Below are positions 33,487-41,940 of a stretch of DNA of 64,000 nucleotides, piece after piece. The translations under genes were made by a program, and so were the position numbers. Each line of letters starts with the position of its first letter. The stretch's first letter is position 1. Source of the stretch: Fodinicola acaciae. Lineage in GTDB: Bacteria > Actinomycetota > Actinomycetes > Mycobacteriales > HKI-0501. A model generated the notes under the pieces. That model ran no database searches. It was not told the DNA's origin and saw only the letters and a list, made by a program, of their open reading frames with translations. The stretch lies in assembly GCF_010993745.1 (NCBI RefSeq), contig NZ_WOTN01000001.1:437235-501234 (forward strand), read 5' to 3'.

Positions 33487-34701
33487 ATGGACTTTTCCGC
33501 CTTGTCTCACCTGGAATGCTCGCGGACAGGCGAGACCTACGATGCCGATGTCGTGCAGGGCACCTCCGGTGCCGGGGCGCCCTTGCTGGCCAGATATGAC
33601 CTGGAGCGGGTGGCGGCCACCGTGACGCGTGCGGAGATCGCCGGTCGCGGACCGGACTTGTGGCGCTACCACGAGGTTTTGCCGGTGCGCGACCGCGGCC
33701 ACGTCGTCACCCTCGGCGAGGGGATGACCCCGTTGCTCGACCTGCCCGCGTACGGCAAGCGGATTGGCCTGCCGGCGCTGAAAATGAAGGACGAAGGGCT
33801 GATCCCGACCGGTGCGTTCAAGGCGCGTGGCGCCGCGGTCGGCGTTTCCCGAGCCGTCGAGCTCGGCGTGACCGGGATTGCCATGCCGACCAACGGAAAC
33901 GCCGGCGCCGCGTGGTCGTTGTACGCGGCACGTGCCGGCATCCGGAGCCTGGTCGCGATGCCGGTCGACGCGCCGGAGATCACCCGGGCGGAGTGCGTCG
34001 TCGCCGGCGGCGAGCTCTATCTCGTCGACGGCCTGATCGGTGATGCCGGCCGGATCGTGGCCGCCGCGGTCGCCGAACGCGCCGGATTCCAGGAAGTCTC
34101 GACGCTGAAGGAGCCGTATCGGCTCGAAGGCAAGAAAACGATGGGCTATGAGATCGTCGAGCAGCTTGGTTGGCAGGCGCCCGACGTGATCCTCTACCCG
34201 ACCGGTGGCGGTGTCGGCGTCATCGGGATCTACAAGGCACTGCTGGAGATGCGCGCGCTCGGCTGGCTGACCGGCGAGCTGCCGCGGCTGGTCGCCGTAC
34301 AGTCGACCGGATGCGCGCCGATCGTGACCGCGTACGAGTCAGGTGCCGCCGAGAGTGCGGCGGCGGTGGACGCGTACACGGTCGCCTTCGGCATCAACGT
34401 GCCCAAAGCGCTCGGGGATTTCCTGATCCTGCGGGCGATCCGTGAGACCGGCGGCACCGCGATCGCCGTCACCGACGACGAGCTGCTGGCCGCTCAGTCC
34501 GCTCTCGCGCGCGCCGAAGGTGCTTTCGTCTGCCCGGAAGGGGCCGCGTGTTTTGCGGCGGCAGAACGGTTGCGTGCGTCGGACTGGCTGTCCGAGCAGG
34601 ACAAGGTGGTCGTGCTCAACACCGGCAGTGGCCTGAAATATCCCGGCACGGTCTCGGTCGACGTGCCGACCTTGCCGGTCGGCGGGCGGATTCCCCGATG
34701 A
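33487..34701 (+). CDS. Threonine synthase-like PLP-dependent enzyme
   Basis: A 404-residue fold-type II pyridoxal-phosphate enzyme. ATG 33487 follows gaaggag. The N-terminal block LSHLECSRTGETYDAD (a zinc-ribbon-like remnant with one Cys) is followed by TLGEGMTPLLDL, PLP-binding Lys in PTGAFKARGA, PTNGNAGAAW (phosphate/ligand loop) and the glycine-rich YPTGGGVGVIG. This pattern is shared by threonine synthases and by threonine-synthase-like lyases. The context (LysR, permease, M20 hydrolase; no thrA or thrB) argues for a catabolic ammonia-lyase or beta-replacement role rather than threonine biosynthesis. It is translationally coupled to the next gene (ATGA). Confidence 0.8.
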   Translation: MDFSALSHLECSRTGETYDADVVQGTSGAGAPLLARYDLERVAATVTRAEIAGRGPDLWRYHEVLPVRDRGHVVTLGEGMTPLLDLPAYGKRIGLPALKMKDEGLIPTGAFKARGAAVGVSRAVELGVTGIAMPTNGNAGAAWSLYAARAGIRSLVAMPVDAPEITRAECVVAGGELYLVDGLIGDAGRIVAAAVAERAGFQEVSTLKEPYRLEGKKTMGYEIVEQLGWQAPDVILYPTGGGVGVIGIYKALLEMRALGWLTGELPRLVAVQSTGCAPIVTAYESGAAESAAAVDAYTVAFGINVPKALGDFLILRAIRETGGTAIAVTDDELLAAQSALARAEGAFVCPEGAACFAAAERLRASDWLSEQDKVVVLNTGSGLKYPGTVSVDVPTLPVGGRIPR

Positions 34702-35960
34702 GCGCGGCGATCCACTGGCGCCGTGACATCCACCGGCATCCGGAGGTCGGCTTCGCCGAGTTTCGCACGGCCAGCCGGATCGCTGGCCGGTTCGCCGATC
34801 TCGGCTGGCGGGTGCGCACCGGCACCGACGCGATGTCGGCCGCGGATCGCCTCGGTGTGCCCGACGCCGAAAGTCTGGACGCCGCGTACGAGCGCGCCGC
34901 CGCTGATGGAGCAGACGAGCGTTTCCTGCCGCGAATGCGTGGCGGTCTCACCGCTGTCGTCGCGACTGTCGACAGTGGACAACCAGGGCCGGCGATCGGT
35001 CTGCGAGCGGACATCGACGCGCTGCCAATTGTCGAGTCGGTCGATTCTGGACACCTGCCGGCGAGAGATGGTTTCCGGTCGTCGTACGACGGAGTGATGC
35101 ACGCCTGCGGGCACGACGGCCACATCGGCATGGCGGTCGAGCTCGCCGAACGGCTGGCCGAGCGACCGTTGACGGCCGGCTCGCTGACGATTTTCTTCCA
35201 GCCGGCCGAAGAAGGTGGCCGCGGTGCTCGCGCCATGGTGCCGGTCGGCCTGGCCGACCGGATCGACCTCTTCCTGGCCATGCACGTAGGCCTGGGGTTG
35301 CCGACCGGCCGCTACCTTTCGTCCGTCGATGGTCTTTTGGCCAATTCCAAGCTGAAAGCTGTCTTCCACGGCGTCGCCGCACATGCCTCGATCGCGCCGC
35401 ACGAAGGCCGCAACGCGCTCCTTGGTGCGGCGACCGCCATGCTCGGAATCCACGCGCTGCCGCGGATCCCGGGTCATGAGACGCGCGCCGGTGTCGGCCG
35501 GATCAGCGGCGGCACGTCCAGCAACATCGTGCCGGACAGGGCGGAAATGCTCCTGGAGACGCGTGGCGACCTCGGTGTCGTCAACGAGCACCTGGAATCT
35601 CGCGCTCGCGACGTGCTGACCGGCGCCGCGGCCATGCACGGCCTGACCGTGGACATCGAGACGATCGGCGGCACGACCACGGCCACAGCAGACCCTGAAG
35701 CGGTCAGCGCGATTGAAACCGCCGCGGTTTCCGCCGGTCTGCAGGTTGCCGACGGCCTGCCGGTCGGACTGGCCAGCGACGACGCGACCACCTTCATGCG
35801 GCATGTCCAGGAAAACGGCGGCAAGGCGACGTACGTCGGACTCGGCGCGACCTTGGCCGGACCACACCACACGCCTGCTTTCGACTTCGACGAGGCCGCC
35901 TTGCCGCTCGGTGTCGATCTCCTGGAGAGCCTGGTCCGACTCGGTCAGACCTTCGCGTAG
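34698..35960 (+). CDS. M20 family metallo-amidohydrolase
   Basis: A 420-residue zinc/manganese-dependent hydrolase of the M20D type (AbgA/AbgB, hippurate hydrolase, N-acyl-amino-acid amidohydrolase). Motifs: WRRDIHRHPEVGFAEFRT, GLRADIDALPIVES, HACGHDGHIGMA (metal ligand His/Cys and Asp), and FQPAEEGGRGA (catalytic Glu and metal Glu). A roughly 45-residue insertion after the first motif (RTGTDAMSAADRLGVPDAES) resembles AbgA. It is a complete enzyme. ATG 34698 overlaps the preceding stop. It likely releases an amino acid from an amide for the coupled PLP enzyme. Last 16 bp overlap the convergent narK. Confidence 0.88.
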   Translation: MSAAIHWRRDIHRHPEVGFAEFRTASRIAGRFADLGWRVRTGTDAMSAADRLGVPDAESLDAAYERAAADGADERFLPRMRGGLTAVVATVDSGQPGPAIGLRADIDALPIVESVDSGHLPARDGFRSSYDGVMHACGHDGHIGMAVELAERLAERPLTAGSLTIFFQPAEEGGRGARAMVPVGLADRIDLFLAMHVGLGLPTGRYLSSVDGLLANSKLKAVFHGVAAHASIAPHEGRNALLGAATAMLGIHALPRIPGHETRAGVGRISGGTSSNIVPDRAEMLLETRGDLGVVNEHLESRARDVLTGAAAMHGLTVDIETIGGTTTATADPEAVSAIETAAVSAGLQVADGLPVGLASDDATTFMRHVQENGGKATYVGLGATLAGPHHTPAFDFDEAALPLGVDLLESLVRLGQTFA

Positions 35961-37285
35961 GCCGGTTTGGCGGAGACGGCCGGCTTGCGCAGGTAGGCGA
36001 AATACGTGACGGCGATGCACACGACGTAGAAGACGAGGAAGGCCGTGAACGCGACCATGCCGCTCTTGGTCGTCAGGAACGACTGCCGGAACGCCAGGTT
36101 GATCAGTACGCCACCGAAAGCGCCGATGGCACCGGCGATGCCAATGACGGCACCGGAGATCCGCCGCGACCACAGCAGGCTGTCGGCCGCGGACAGGACG
36201 CCGGCCTCCTCCCTGGTCTTCGCCTTGGCGCGGAAGATCGCCGGGATCATCTTGTACGTGGAGCCGTTTCCGAGACCGGAGAAGAAAAACAGCGCGATGA
36301 AACCGGCGGTGAAGACGGCCAGCGACTTGGCCTGCGAGGCGGCCATGATCAGCGCCACGCTGACCGCCATCGCGAGATAGTTCCACAGGCTGACCTTCGC
36401 GCCACCGTAGCGGTCGGCCAGCCAGCCGCCGACCGGCCGGATCAACGAGCCGACCAGCGGCCCGAGGAAGGTCACCGACGCGGCCTGCAGCGGCGTACGG
36501 CCAAACTGGTTTTGCAACACCAGACCGAAAGCGAAGCTGTAGCCGATGAACGATCCGAACGTGCCGACGTAGAGAAACGACATGACCCAGGTCTGCACGT
36601 CGGCCAATGCTTCCTTGAAGGCCTTGGTGTCGTTACGGACGCTGGAAATGTTGTCCATGAACAGTGCGGCACAGACCGCCGCGACGACGATCAACGGCGT
36701 GTAGATCCACAGGATGATCTGCGGCGTGGTCGTGCCGGAGACGGCGATCACGGCGAGCCCGACCAGCTGGATCGCCGCCACGCCGAGGTTCCCGCCGCCG
36801 GCGTTGAGGCCGAGGGCCCAGCCTTTCCTGCCCTCCGGGAAGAAGGTGTTGATGTTGGCCATCGACGACGCGAAGTTTCCGCCACCGAGGCCAGCCAGGA
36901 TGGCCACCACAACCATGGTGCCGAACGAAACCCCCGGATGCATGACGAAACCGGCGGCAACTGCCGGAACGAGCAGCAGCAGCGCGCTGACGACCGTCCA
37001 GTTGCGGCCGCCGAAGCGTGCCGGCGCGAGCGTGTACGGCAACCGGATCGCCGAGCCGACCAGAGTGACCAGCGAGGTCAGCCAGAACTTGTCAGCAGCG
37101 CTGAAGCCGTACGCCGGTCCCATGAAAAGGACCATCACCGACCACAGCGACCACAGCGAGAAGCCGAGATGCTCGGTGAGGATGGAAAACCACAGGTTCC
37201 GGTTGGCGATCCTGGCGCCGGTTTCCTTCCAGAACCGCGGATCCTCCGGCGTCCAGTGGTCGATCCAGCGTCCGCCAATACTCAT
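35945..37285 (-). CDS. narK: Nitrate/nitrite transporter, MFS NarK family
   Basis: A 446-residue MFS transporter with 12 helices. The nitrate signature appears twice in the usual places: AGLGGGNFASSMANINTFFP in the N-half and FFSGLGNGSTYKMIPAIFR in the C-half, along with the conserved Arg-bearing helix (SAIRLPYTLAPARFGGRNW) and GSLIRPVGGWLADRYGG. Members take up nitrate or nitrite or export nitrite. The ATG at 37285 is 4 bases after aaggaggc; the ATG at 37288 is too close. It neighbours a HemD-type regulator and nirBD, so it feeds assimilation. The arrangement resembles Rv0261c-Rv0260c and nirBD of Mycobacterium tuberculosis. Confidence 0.93.
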   Translation of the reverse strand: MSIGGRWIDHWTPEDPRFWKETGARIANRNLWFSILTEHLGFSLWSLWSVMVLFMGPAYGFSAADKFWLTSLVTLVGSAIRLPYTLAPARFGGRNWTVVSALLLLVPAVAAGFVMHPGVSFGTMVVVAILAGLGGGNFASSMANINTFFPEGRKGWALGLNAGGGNLGVAAIQLVGLAVIAVSGTTTPQIILWIYTPLIVVAAVCAALFMDNISSVRNDTKAFKEALADVQTWVMSFLYVGTFGSFIGYSFAFGLVLQNQFGRTPLQAASVTFLGPLVGSLIRPVGGWLADRYGGAKVSLWNYLAMAVSVALIMAASQAKSLAVFTAGFIALFFFSGLGNGSTYKMIPAIFRAKAKTREEAGVLSAADSLLWSRRISGAVIGIAGAIGAFGGVLINLAFRQSFLTTKSGMVAFTAFLVFYVVCIAVTYFAYLRKPAVSAKPAYAKV

Positions 37286-37388
37286 CATGCCTCCTTGAGC
37301 GGTTGGACGAGACGCTAGGCGTGCCGATTTGCTCGCGGGTAAATTGCCGTGTCGGTGCTGCTAAATTCCTTTCACGCGGCCGTCACCA

Positions 37389-37398
37389 CACTGTGAGG
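37389..37398. promoter_or_regulatory. CACTGTGAGG box upstream of narK
   Basis: The 10-bp CACTGTGAGG lies about 105 bp upstream of the narK start, just past the stop of the HemD-type gene. The same 10 bases occur at 38600-38609 upstream of nirB, within a longer perfect palindrome. Confidence 0.4.
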
Positions 37399-37399
37399 A

Positions 37400-38530
37400 T
37401 CACGGCGCGGCCAGCCGATAGCCGCGTTTGATGACCGTCTGCACGGCCGCCCCGGCCGGTCCGAGCGCCTCCCGCAGCCGGCCGATCGTCGTTTCCACGG
37501 CGTGTTCCTCACCGGGACCGTCCGGCCAGGCGCGTGTGAGCAGTTCGGCGCGGGTGAGGACGCGGCCAGGTTCCTCAGCCAGCGCGCGTAAAACCGCCGC
37601 GGCACGTTGCGAAAGGCGCACCGGCATGCCGTCGATCACCACCGCCGTGCCGCAGATTCTCAGCTCTCTGTTGGCCGCACGGACGACGCGCGTACGTGCC
37701 GTGGTGAGCTCGTCGGTTAGCACACGTACGAGCGCGCCGAGCCGAGAACGCTCCGGAATGACGCATGTCACGCCGTGGTCCGCGAGCGGACCAGCGCAGA
37801 TCGTCCCGACGCACGCCGCCGCGACCGGTCCACGCAGGCCGGCGATCATCTGCTCCAGGTGGCCGGTGTCCTTTGCCACCTCAAGCAAAGTCAGCACCGC
37901 CGGCGCACTGGTGAACGTGATGGCGTCGACGCTGGCCGAGGTGATCGCCTGGACCATTTTCCGCAATGGCGCGAGATCAGCCGGCGGCATCCAGCGATAA
38001 ACCGGCACGTCGATCACGTCCGCACCGGCTTTACGCAGTGCGGAAACGAAATCCGGCATCGGCGCGCCATGCTCCTGGACGGCGATCCGCCGGCCGGCCA
38101 GGTTTTCCGTCAGCAACTGGGTCAACAGCTCGGCGGAGGACTCCGACCGCGGAGACCACACCTCGCCGAGCCCGGCCGATCGCATCGCGCCCACGGCTTT
38201 CGGACCGCGTGCGAAAAGCCGGGCCGGCGTCAGCCGGTCACGCAGTGTGGCGCGTACGCCCCAACCATCCGCGGCCTCCAGCCAGCTGCGAAATCCAATG
38301 CCGGTCGAGGCGACCACATAGTCCAGCGGCGCGGCCAGGCATTCCTCGGTCGCCTGCCACAGGTGGCGGTCGTCGGCCAGCGGCACGATCCGTACGGCCG
38401 GCGCCTCCACAACCGTCGCGCCCCGCCTGGACAGCAGTGACGACAGCTCCTCGCGGCGGCGCGACGCGGTGACCCCCACGGTGAAACCGGTCAGTGGGGG
38501 CACATCGCTCGGCATGCTGGACTCCGCCAT
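37400..38530 (-). CDS. Uroporphyrinogen-III synthase-like protein with OmpR-type DNA-binding domain
   Basis: A 376-residue two-domain protein. Residues about 12-260 match uroporphyrinogen-III synthase (HemD: GFTVGVTASRRREELSSLL, DYVVASTGIGFRSW, VPVYRWMPP, DAITFTSAPAV), and about 275-376 form an OmpR/PhoB winged helix (MPVRLSQRAAAVLRALAEEPGRVLTRAELL, VETTIGRLREAL, VIKRGYRLA). HemD makes the macrocycle needed for sirohaem, the nitrite reductase cofactor, so the fusion could link tetrapyrrole supply to nirB transcription. Whether the HemD half is catalytic is unclear. Mycobacterial Rv0260c has the same architecture and neighbourhood. It is divergent from nirB and upstream of narK on the same strand. 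Confidence 0.9.
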   Translation of the reverse strand: MAESSMPSDVPPLTGFTVGVTASRRREELSSLLSRRGATVVEAPAVRIVPLADDRHLWQATEECLAAPLDYVVASTGIGFRSWLEAADGWGVRATLRDRLTPARLFARGPKAVGAMRSAGLGEVWSPRSESSAELLTQLLTENLAGRRIAVQEHGAPMPDFVSALRKAGADVIDVPVYRWMPPADLAPLRKMVQAITSASVDAITFTSAPAVLTLLEVAKDTGHLEQMIAGLRGPVAAACVGTICAGPLADHGVTCVIPERSRLGALVRVLTDELTTARTRVVRAANRELRICGTAVVIDGMPVRLSQRAAAVLRALAEEPGRVLTRAELLTRAWPDGPGEEHAVETTIGRLREALGPAGAAVQTVIKRGYRLAAP

Positions 38531-38596
38531 CGTTCTGATGCTCGGTCAGCAGCGTTAGTGGCCGTTTGCGGTTTTGCTACGGCCAGGTAACACGAC

Positions 38597-38609
38597 CCTC
38601 ACTGTGAGG
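38597..38609. promoter_or_regulatory. Palindrome CCTCAC-T-GTGAGG upstream of nirB
   Basis: A perfect 6-bp dyad about 85 bp before the nirB start and 67 bp before the divergent regulator's start. It contains the CACTGTGAGG box also found before narK, so it is the best candidate site for the OmpR-type domain of the HemD-like regulator. GGTAAC (38586-38591) and GTTAC (near 38664) could be GlnR-like half-sites, but this is weak. Confidence 0.45.
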
Positions 38610-38693
38610 TGTGCCACGGCGTGAGCATTCGGTACCTGACCCGCAACAAAGCCGAACCAGCGGTGTTACACGCCTCGGGAAAAGTGGCATGGC

Positions 38694-41207
38694 ATGGAGG
38701 GACCGCGCAGGCTCGTCGTCATCGGATACGGCATGGTCGCACACCGGTTGGTGGAGGCGCTGGCCGCACCCGATGACAGCGGCTGGCGGGTCACCGTCAT
38801 CGGCGAGGAGAACCGGCCGGCGTACGACCGGGTGAATCTTTCCGCCTATTTCGAGGATCTGGACGCCGAGCGGCTGGCTTTGCCGGCGACGACGGCCGAT
38901 CTGGTGCTCGGCGAGCTGGCCGTACGCGTCGACCGCGACAACCAGGTCGTCACGACCGACACCGGTCGTGAGGTGCCGTATGACGTGCTCGTGCTGGCGA
39001 CCGGCTCTCGCCCTTTCGTGCCACCGATCGAAGGTCGCGACGCCGACGGCTCTTTCGTCTATCGCACGATCGACGATCTGGACGCGATCCGCGCGTACGC
39101 GGCTGATCGGCGCGTCGGCGCGGTCGTCGGCGGTGGCCTGCTCGGCCTGGAGGCGGCGAACGCGTTGCAGGCGCTCGGCCTGGAGACGCACGTCGTGGAG
39201 ATGGCCGGTTGGCTGATGCCGCAACAGGTCGACGAGGCCGGCGGCCAGATGTTGCGGCGACACGTCGAAAGTCTCGGCGTCGAGCTGCGGCTTTCCAGCC
39301 AGACCTCACGTGTGCTGGTCGACGAAGGCCAGGTGCGTGGACTCGAGTTCGCGGATGGCTCTACACTTTCCGCCGATCTGGTGGTTTTCTCCGCCGGCGT
39401 ACGTCCACGCGACGAGTTGGCCAGAGAATGCGGCCTGGCGGTGGGGGAGCGCGGCGGCATCGTCGTGGACGATCAGTGCCTGACCAGCGATCCCAATGTT
39501 TTCGCGATCGGTGAGTGCGCCTCGATCGCCGGCCGTGTGTACGGTCTGGTGGCGCCCGGCTATGCGATGGCCGAGACCGTCGCCAGCCAGCTGACCGGCA
39601 CCGGTGCCGCGTTTCCCGGTGCTGACACGTCGACGAAGCTCAAGCTGCTCGGCGTCGATGTGGCGAGCTTCGGTGATGCCTTTGGTGCGGCCGAAGGCGC
39701 GCTTGAGCTGGTGTATTCCGATCCGATCGCCGGCCGATACGGCAAACTCGTCGTCACGGACGACGCGAAGCGACTGCTCGGCGGCATCCTTGTCGGTGAC
39801 GCATCCGCGTATCCGACACTGCGCGCGCTCGCCGGCAGCGACGAGCCATTGCCGGACGAGCCGGCCTCGTTGATTTTGCCGGTGTCGGACGGAAAGTCGG
39901 TCGAGTTGCCGGCGGCGGCGCAGGTGTGCAGCTGCCACAACGTCAGCAAAGGCGACATTTGCGTAGCGATCGACGCGCACGGCCTCACGGATGTCGGCGG
40001 TGTCAAAGCCTGCACGAAGGCCGGCACGGGATGCGGCAGCTGCCTGCCGTTGCTGAAACAGATCCTCAAGTCGTCCGGTGTCGAGATCAGCCGCGCGTTG
40101 TGTGAGCATTTCGACCAGAGCCGCGCGGAGCTTTTCGCCCTGGTCCGGGTGAAAGGCATCACCAGCTTCTCCGCGTTGATCGCCGAGCACGGCCGCGGTC
40201 GCGGCTGTGACATCTGCAAGCCGGCGGTCGCCTCGATCCTCGCCTCGCAGGGAAACGGCCACATCCACGACGGCGAGCAGGCCGCGCTGCAGGACACTAA
40301 CGACCACTTTTTGGCCAACCTGCAGCGAAACGGCACGTACTCGGTGGTGCCGAGGCTGCCGGGCGGCGAGGTCACGCCGGACAAGCTGCTGGCCATCGCG
40401 CAGGTCGCCAAGGAGTTCAACCTCTACACCAAAATCACCGGCGGCCAACGCATCGACCTGTTCGGCGCCCGCGTGGAACAGCTGCCGGCGATCTGGCGGC
40501 GACTGGTCGACGCCGGCATGGAGTCGGGCCACGCGTACGGAAAAGCCCTACGTACGGTCAAATCCTGCGTCGGCTCGACCTGGTGCCGCTATGGCGTACA
40601 GGACTCGACATCGCTGGCCGTCATGTTGGAGCTGCGCTATCGCGGGCTCCGCTCACCGCACAAGCTCAAGGCCGGTGTGAGCGGCTGTGCACGCGAGTGC
40701 GCTGAGGCGCGAGGCAAGGATTTTGGTATTATCGCTACCGAATCCGGCTGGAACCTCTATCTCGGCGGCAACGGCGGCTTCACGCCGCGCCACGCGCAGC
40801 TTTTCGAGAAGGACCTCGACACCGAGACGCTGGTCACCTACATTGACCGGTTTCTGATGTTCTACGTCAGCACCGCCGACCGTCTACAAAGGACGGCGCC
40901 GTGGCTGGAGTCTTTGGACGGCGGCTTGGATTACCTCCGCGAGGTGATCGTCGACGACAAGCTCGGCATCTGCGCCGACCTCGACGCCGCGATGGACCGG
41001 CACGTCGGCTCATACCGTGACGAGTGGCAGGATGTGTTGGACGATCCGGAAAAACTCCGCCGCTTCCGCTCCTTCGTGAACGCGCCGGACACTCCCGACC
41101 CGAGCATCACCTTTGTCACCGAGCGCGACCAGATCCGCCCGCCTGACCTGATCAGCGGCCCCCGGTTGCGCGTCGTCCGTTCCGTACCGTCGATGGAGGC
41201 ATCATGA
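38694..41207 (+). CDS. nirB: Assimilatory nitrite reductase [NAD(P)H], large subunit
   Basis: An 837-residue cytosolic enzyme that reduces nitrite to ammonium with six electrons from NAD(P)H. Order of domains: FAD/NAD(P)H rubredoxin-reductase-like part (about 1-400; VVIGYGMVAHRLVE, VGGGLLGLEAANAL), BFD-like [2Fe-2S] domain with Cys412, Cys414, Cys447 and Cys450, the nitrite/sulfite ferredoxin-like half (about 545-620), and the sirohaem/[4Fe-4S] part with ligands Cys625, Cys631, Cys665 and Cys669. All ligands are present, so the enzyme should be active. ATG 38694; the 160-bp leader holds the palindrome at 38597. Coupled to nirD by ATGA. Confidence 0.96.
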   Translation: MEGPRRLVVIGYGMVAHRLVEALAAPDDSGWRVTVIGEENRPAYDRVNLSAYFEDLDAERLALPATTADLVLGELAVRVDRDNQVVTTDTGREVPYDVLVLATGSRPFVPPIEGRDADGSFVYRTIDDLDAIRAYAADRRVGAVVGGGLLGLEAANALQALGLETHVVEMAGWLMPQQVDEAGGQMLRRHVESLGVELRLSSQTSRVLVDEGQVRGLEFADGSTLSADLVVFSAGVRPRDELARECGLAVGERGGIVVDDQCLTSDPNVFAIGECASIAGRVYGLVAPGYAMAETVASQLTGTGAAFPGADTSTKLKLLGVDVASFGDAFGAAEGALELVYSDPIAGRYGKLVVTDDAKRLLGGILVGDASAYPTLRALAGSDEPLPDEPASLILPVSDGKSVELPAAAQVCSCHNVSKGDICVAIDAHGLTDVGGVKACTKAGTGCGSCLPLLKQILKSSGVEISRALCEHFDQSRAELFALVRVKGITSFSALIAEHGRGRGCDICKPAVASILASQGNGHIHDGEQAALQDTNDHFLANLQRNGTYSVVPRLPGGEVTPDKLLAIAQVAKEFNLYTKITGGQRIDLFGARVEQLPAIWRRLVDAGMESGHAYGKALRTVKSCVGSTWCRYGVQDSTSLAVMLELRYRGLRSPHKLKAGVSGCARECAEARGKDFGIIATESGWNLYLGGNGGFTPRHAQLFEKDLDTETLVTYIDRFLMFYVSTADRLQRTAPWLESLDGGLDYLREVIVDDKLGICADLDAAMDRHVGSYRDEWQDVLDDPEKLRRFRSFVNAPDTPDPSITFVTERDQIRPPDLISGPRLRVVRSVPSMEAS

Positions 41208-41548
41208 CCACCGCTCTGGAGCTGGAATCCTGGACCGAGGTCTGCGAATATCACGACCTGCTTCCCGAACGCGGCGTCGCGGCGATCGTCGCCGGCGTCC
41301 AGGTCGCCGTCTTCCGCCTGGCCGACGGAAGCCTGCGCGCCGTCGACAACCTCGACCCCTGCTCGGGCGCGTACGTCCTGTCGCGCGGAATCGTGGGTAC
41401 GCACGGAAACCTGCAAACCGTGGCGTCCCCGATGCACAAACAACGCTTCGACCTCGACACCGGCCGCTGCCTCGACGCGGAGGAGTCGGTCGCCTGCTAT
41501 CCGGTGCGCCTGGTCGGCGAAAGCGTCCAAATCGACGTGGGTCGCTAG
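41204..41548 (+). CDS. nirD: Nitrite reductase small subunit
   Basis: A 114-residue Rieske-fold protein that accompanies NirB. It has the fold (RGVAAIVAGVQVAVFRLADGSLRAVDNLDP, HGNLQTVASPMHKQRFDL) but lacks the two Cys-His pairs of true Rieske centres, since only one Cys (CSGA) and one His (MHKQ) remain; this loss is normal for NirD. Overlaps nirB by 4 bp and closes the operon. Confidence 0.95.
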   Translation: MTTALELESWTEVCEYHDLLPERGVAAIVAGVQVAVFRLADGSLRAVDNLDPCSGAYVLSRGIVGTHGNLQTVASPMHKQRFDLDTGRCLDAEESVACYPVRLVGESVQIDVGR

Positions 41549-41940
41549 CGACGAACGCATCTCACAGTGGCCAGAGTGGCTGATGTGACCCGGGTGGCGA
41601 GCCTGAGAAAGTTGTAGCGCTACATCGCCGGTGATCGCCGCCAAATGTAACGATGATGACGATCTGTAGCGCTAAATTTCGTACTATCGTTACATTCGCC
41701 ACTCACCGACAAGAACAACGATCGGTTGGACGCGTCACCAGTCACACCAGTCACTCTGATCACGGCGCCCTCCCGTTGAGGTCGCCCGCCGCGAAGGCGC
41801 CACCACCCCCAAAACGCAACAATCAGAAAAGCGCACCCCAAAATCAAGACCCGCTATCCCGCACCCACGTCAACACCGCGACACACGTCCGGGAGACCCG
41901 TCAAATCACGACATCCCAGCCCGCATCCACCACACCGCTC
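41549..41940. promoter_or_regulatory. Intergenic region with orphan palindrome cluster
   Basis: About 390 bp without a credible gene. TGTAGCGCTACA (41613-41624) is a perfect palindrome; TGTAGCGCTAAA (41665-41676) is a one-mismatch copy. Interleaved with them, AATGTAACGAT (41644-41654) and ATCGTTACATT (41686-41696) are perfect 11-bp inverted arms. The CG-centred palindromes look like LacI-family operators, but no sugar gene is adjacent. From about 41770 onward the plus strand becomes strongly C/A-rich. A 75-codon minus-strand frame (41620-41847, TTG start) begins with a possible membrane helix but crosses the palindromes, so it is not called. Confidence 0.55.

Noticed and set aside
41620-41847. 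75-codon minus-strand frame with N-terminal hydrophobic helix
   Set aside because: Possible small membrane protein, but it crosses both palindromes, its C-terminal half looks random and no homologue is recognised; noted only in the intergenic entry.
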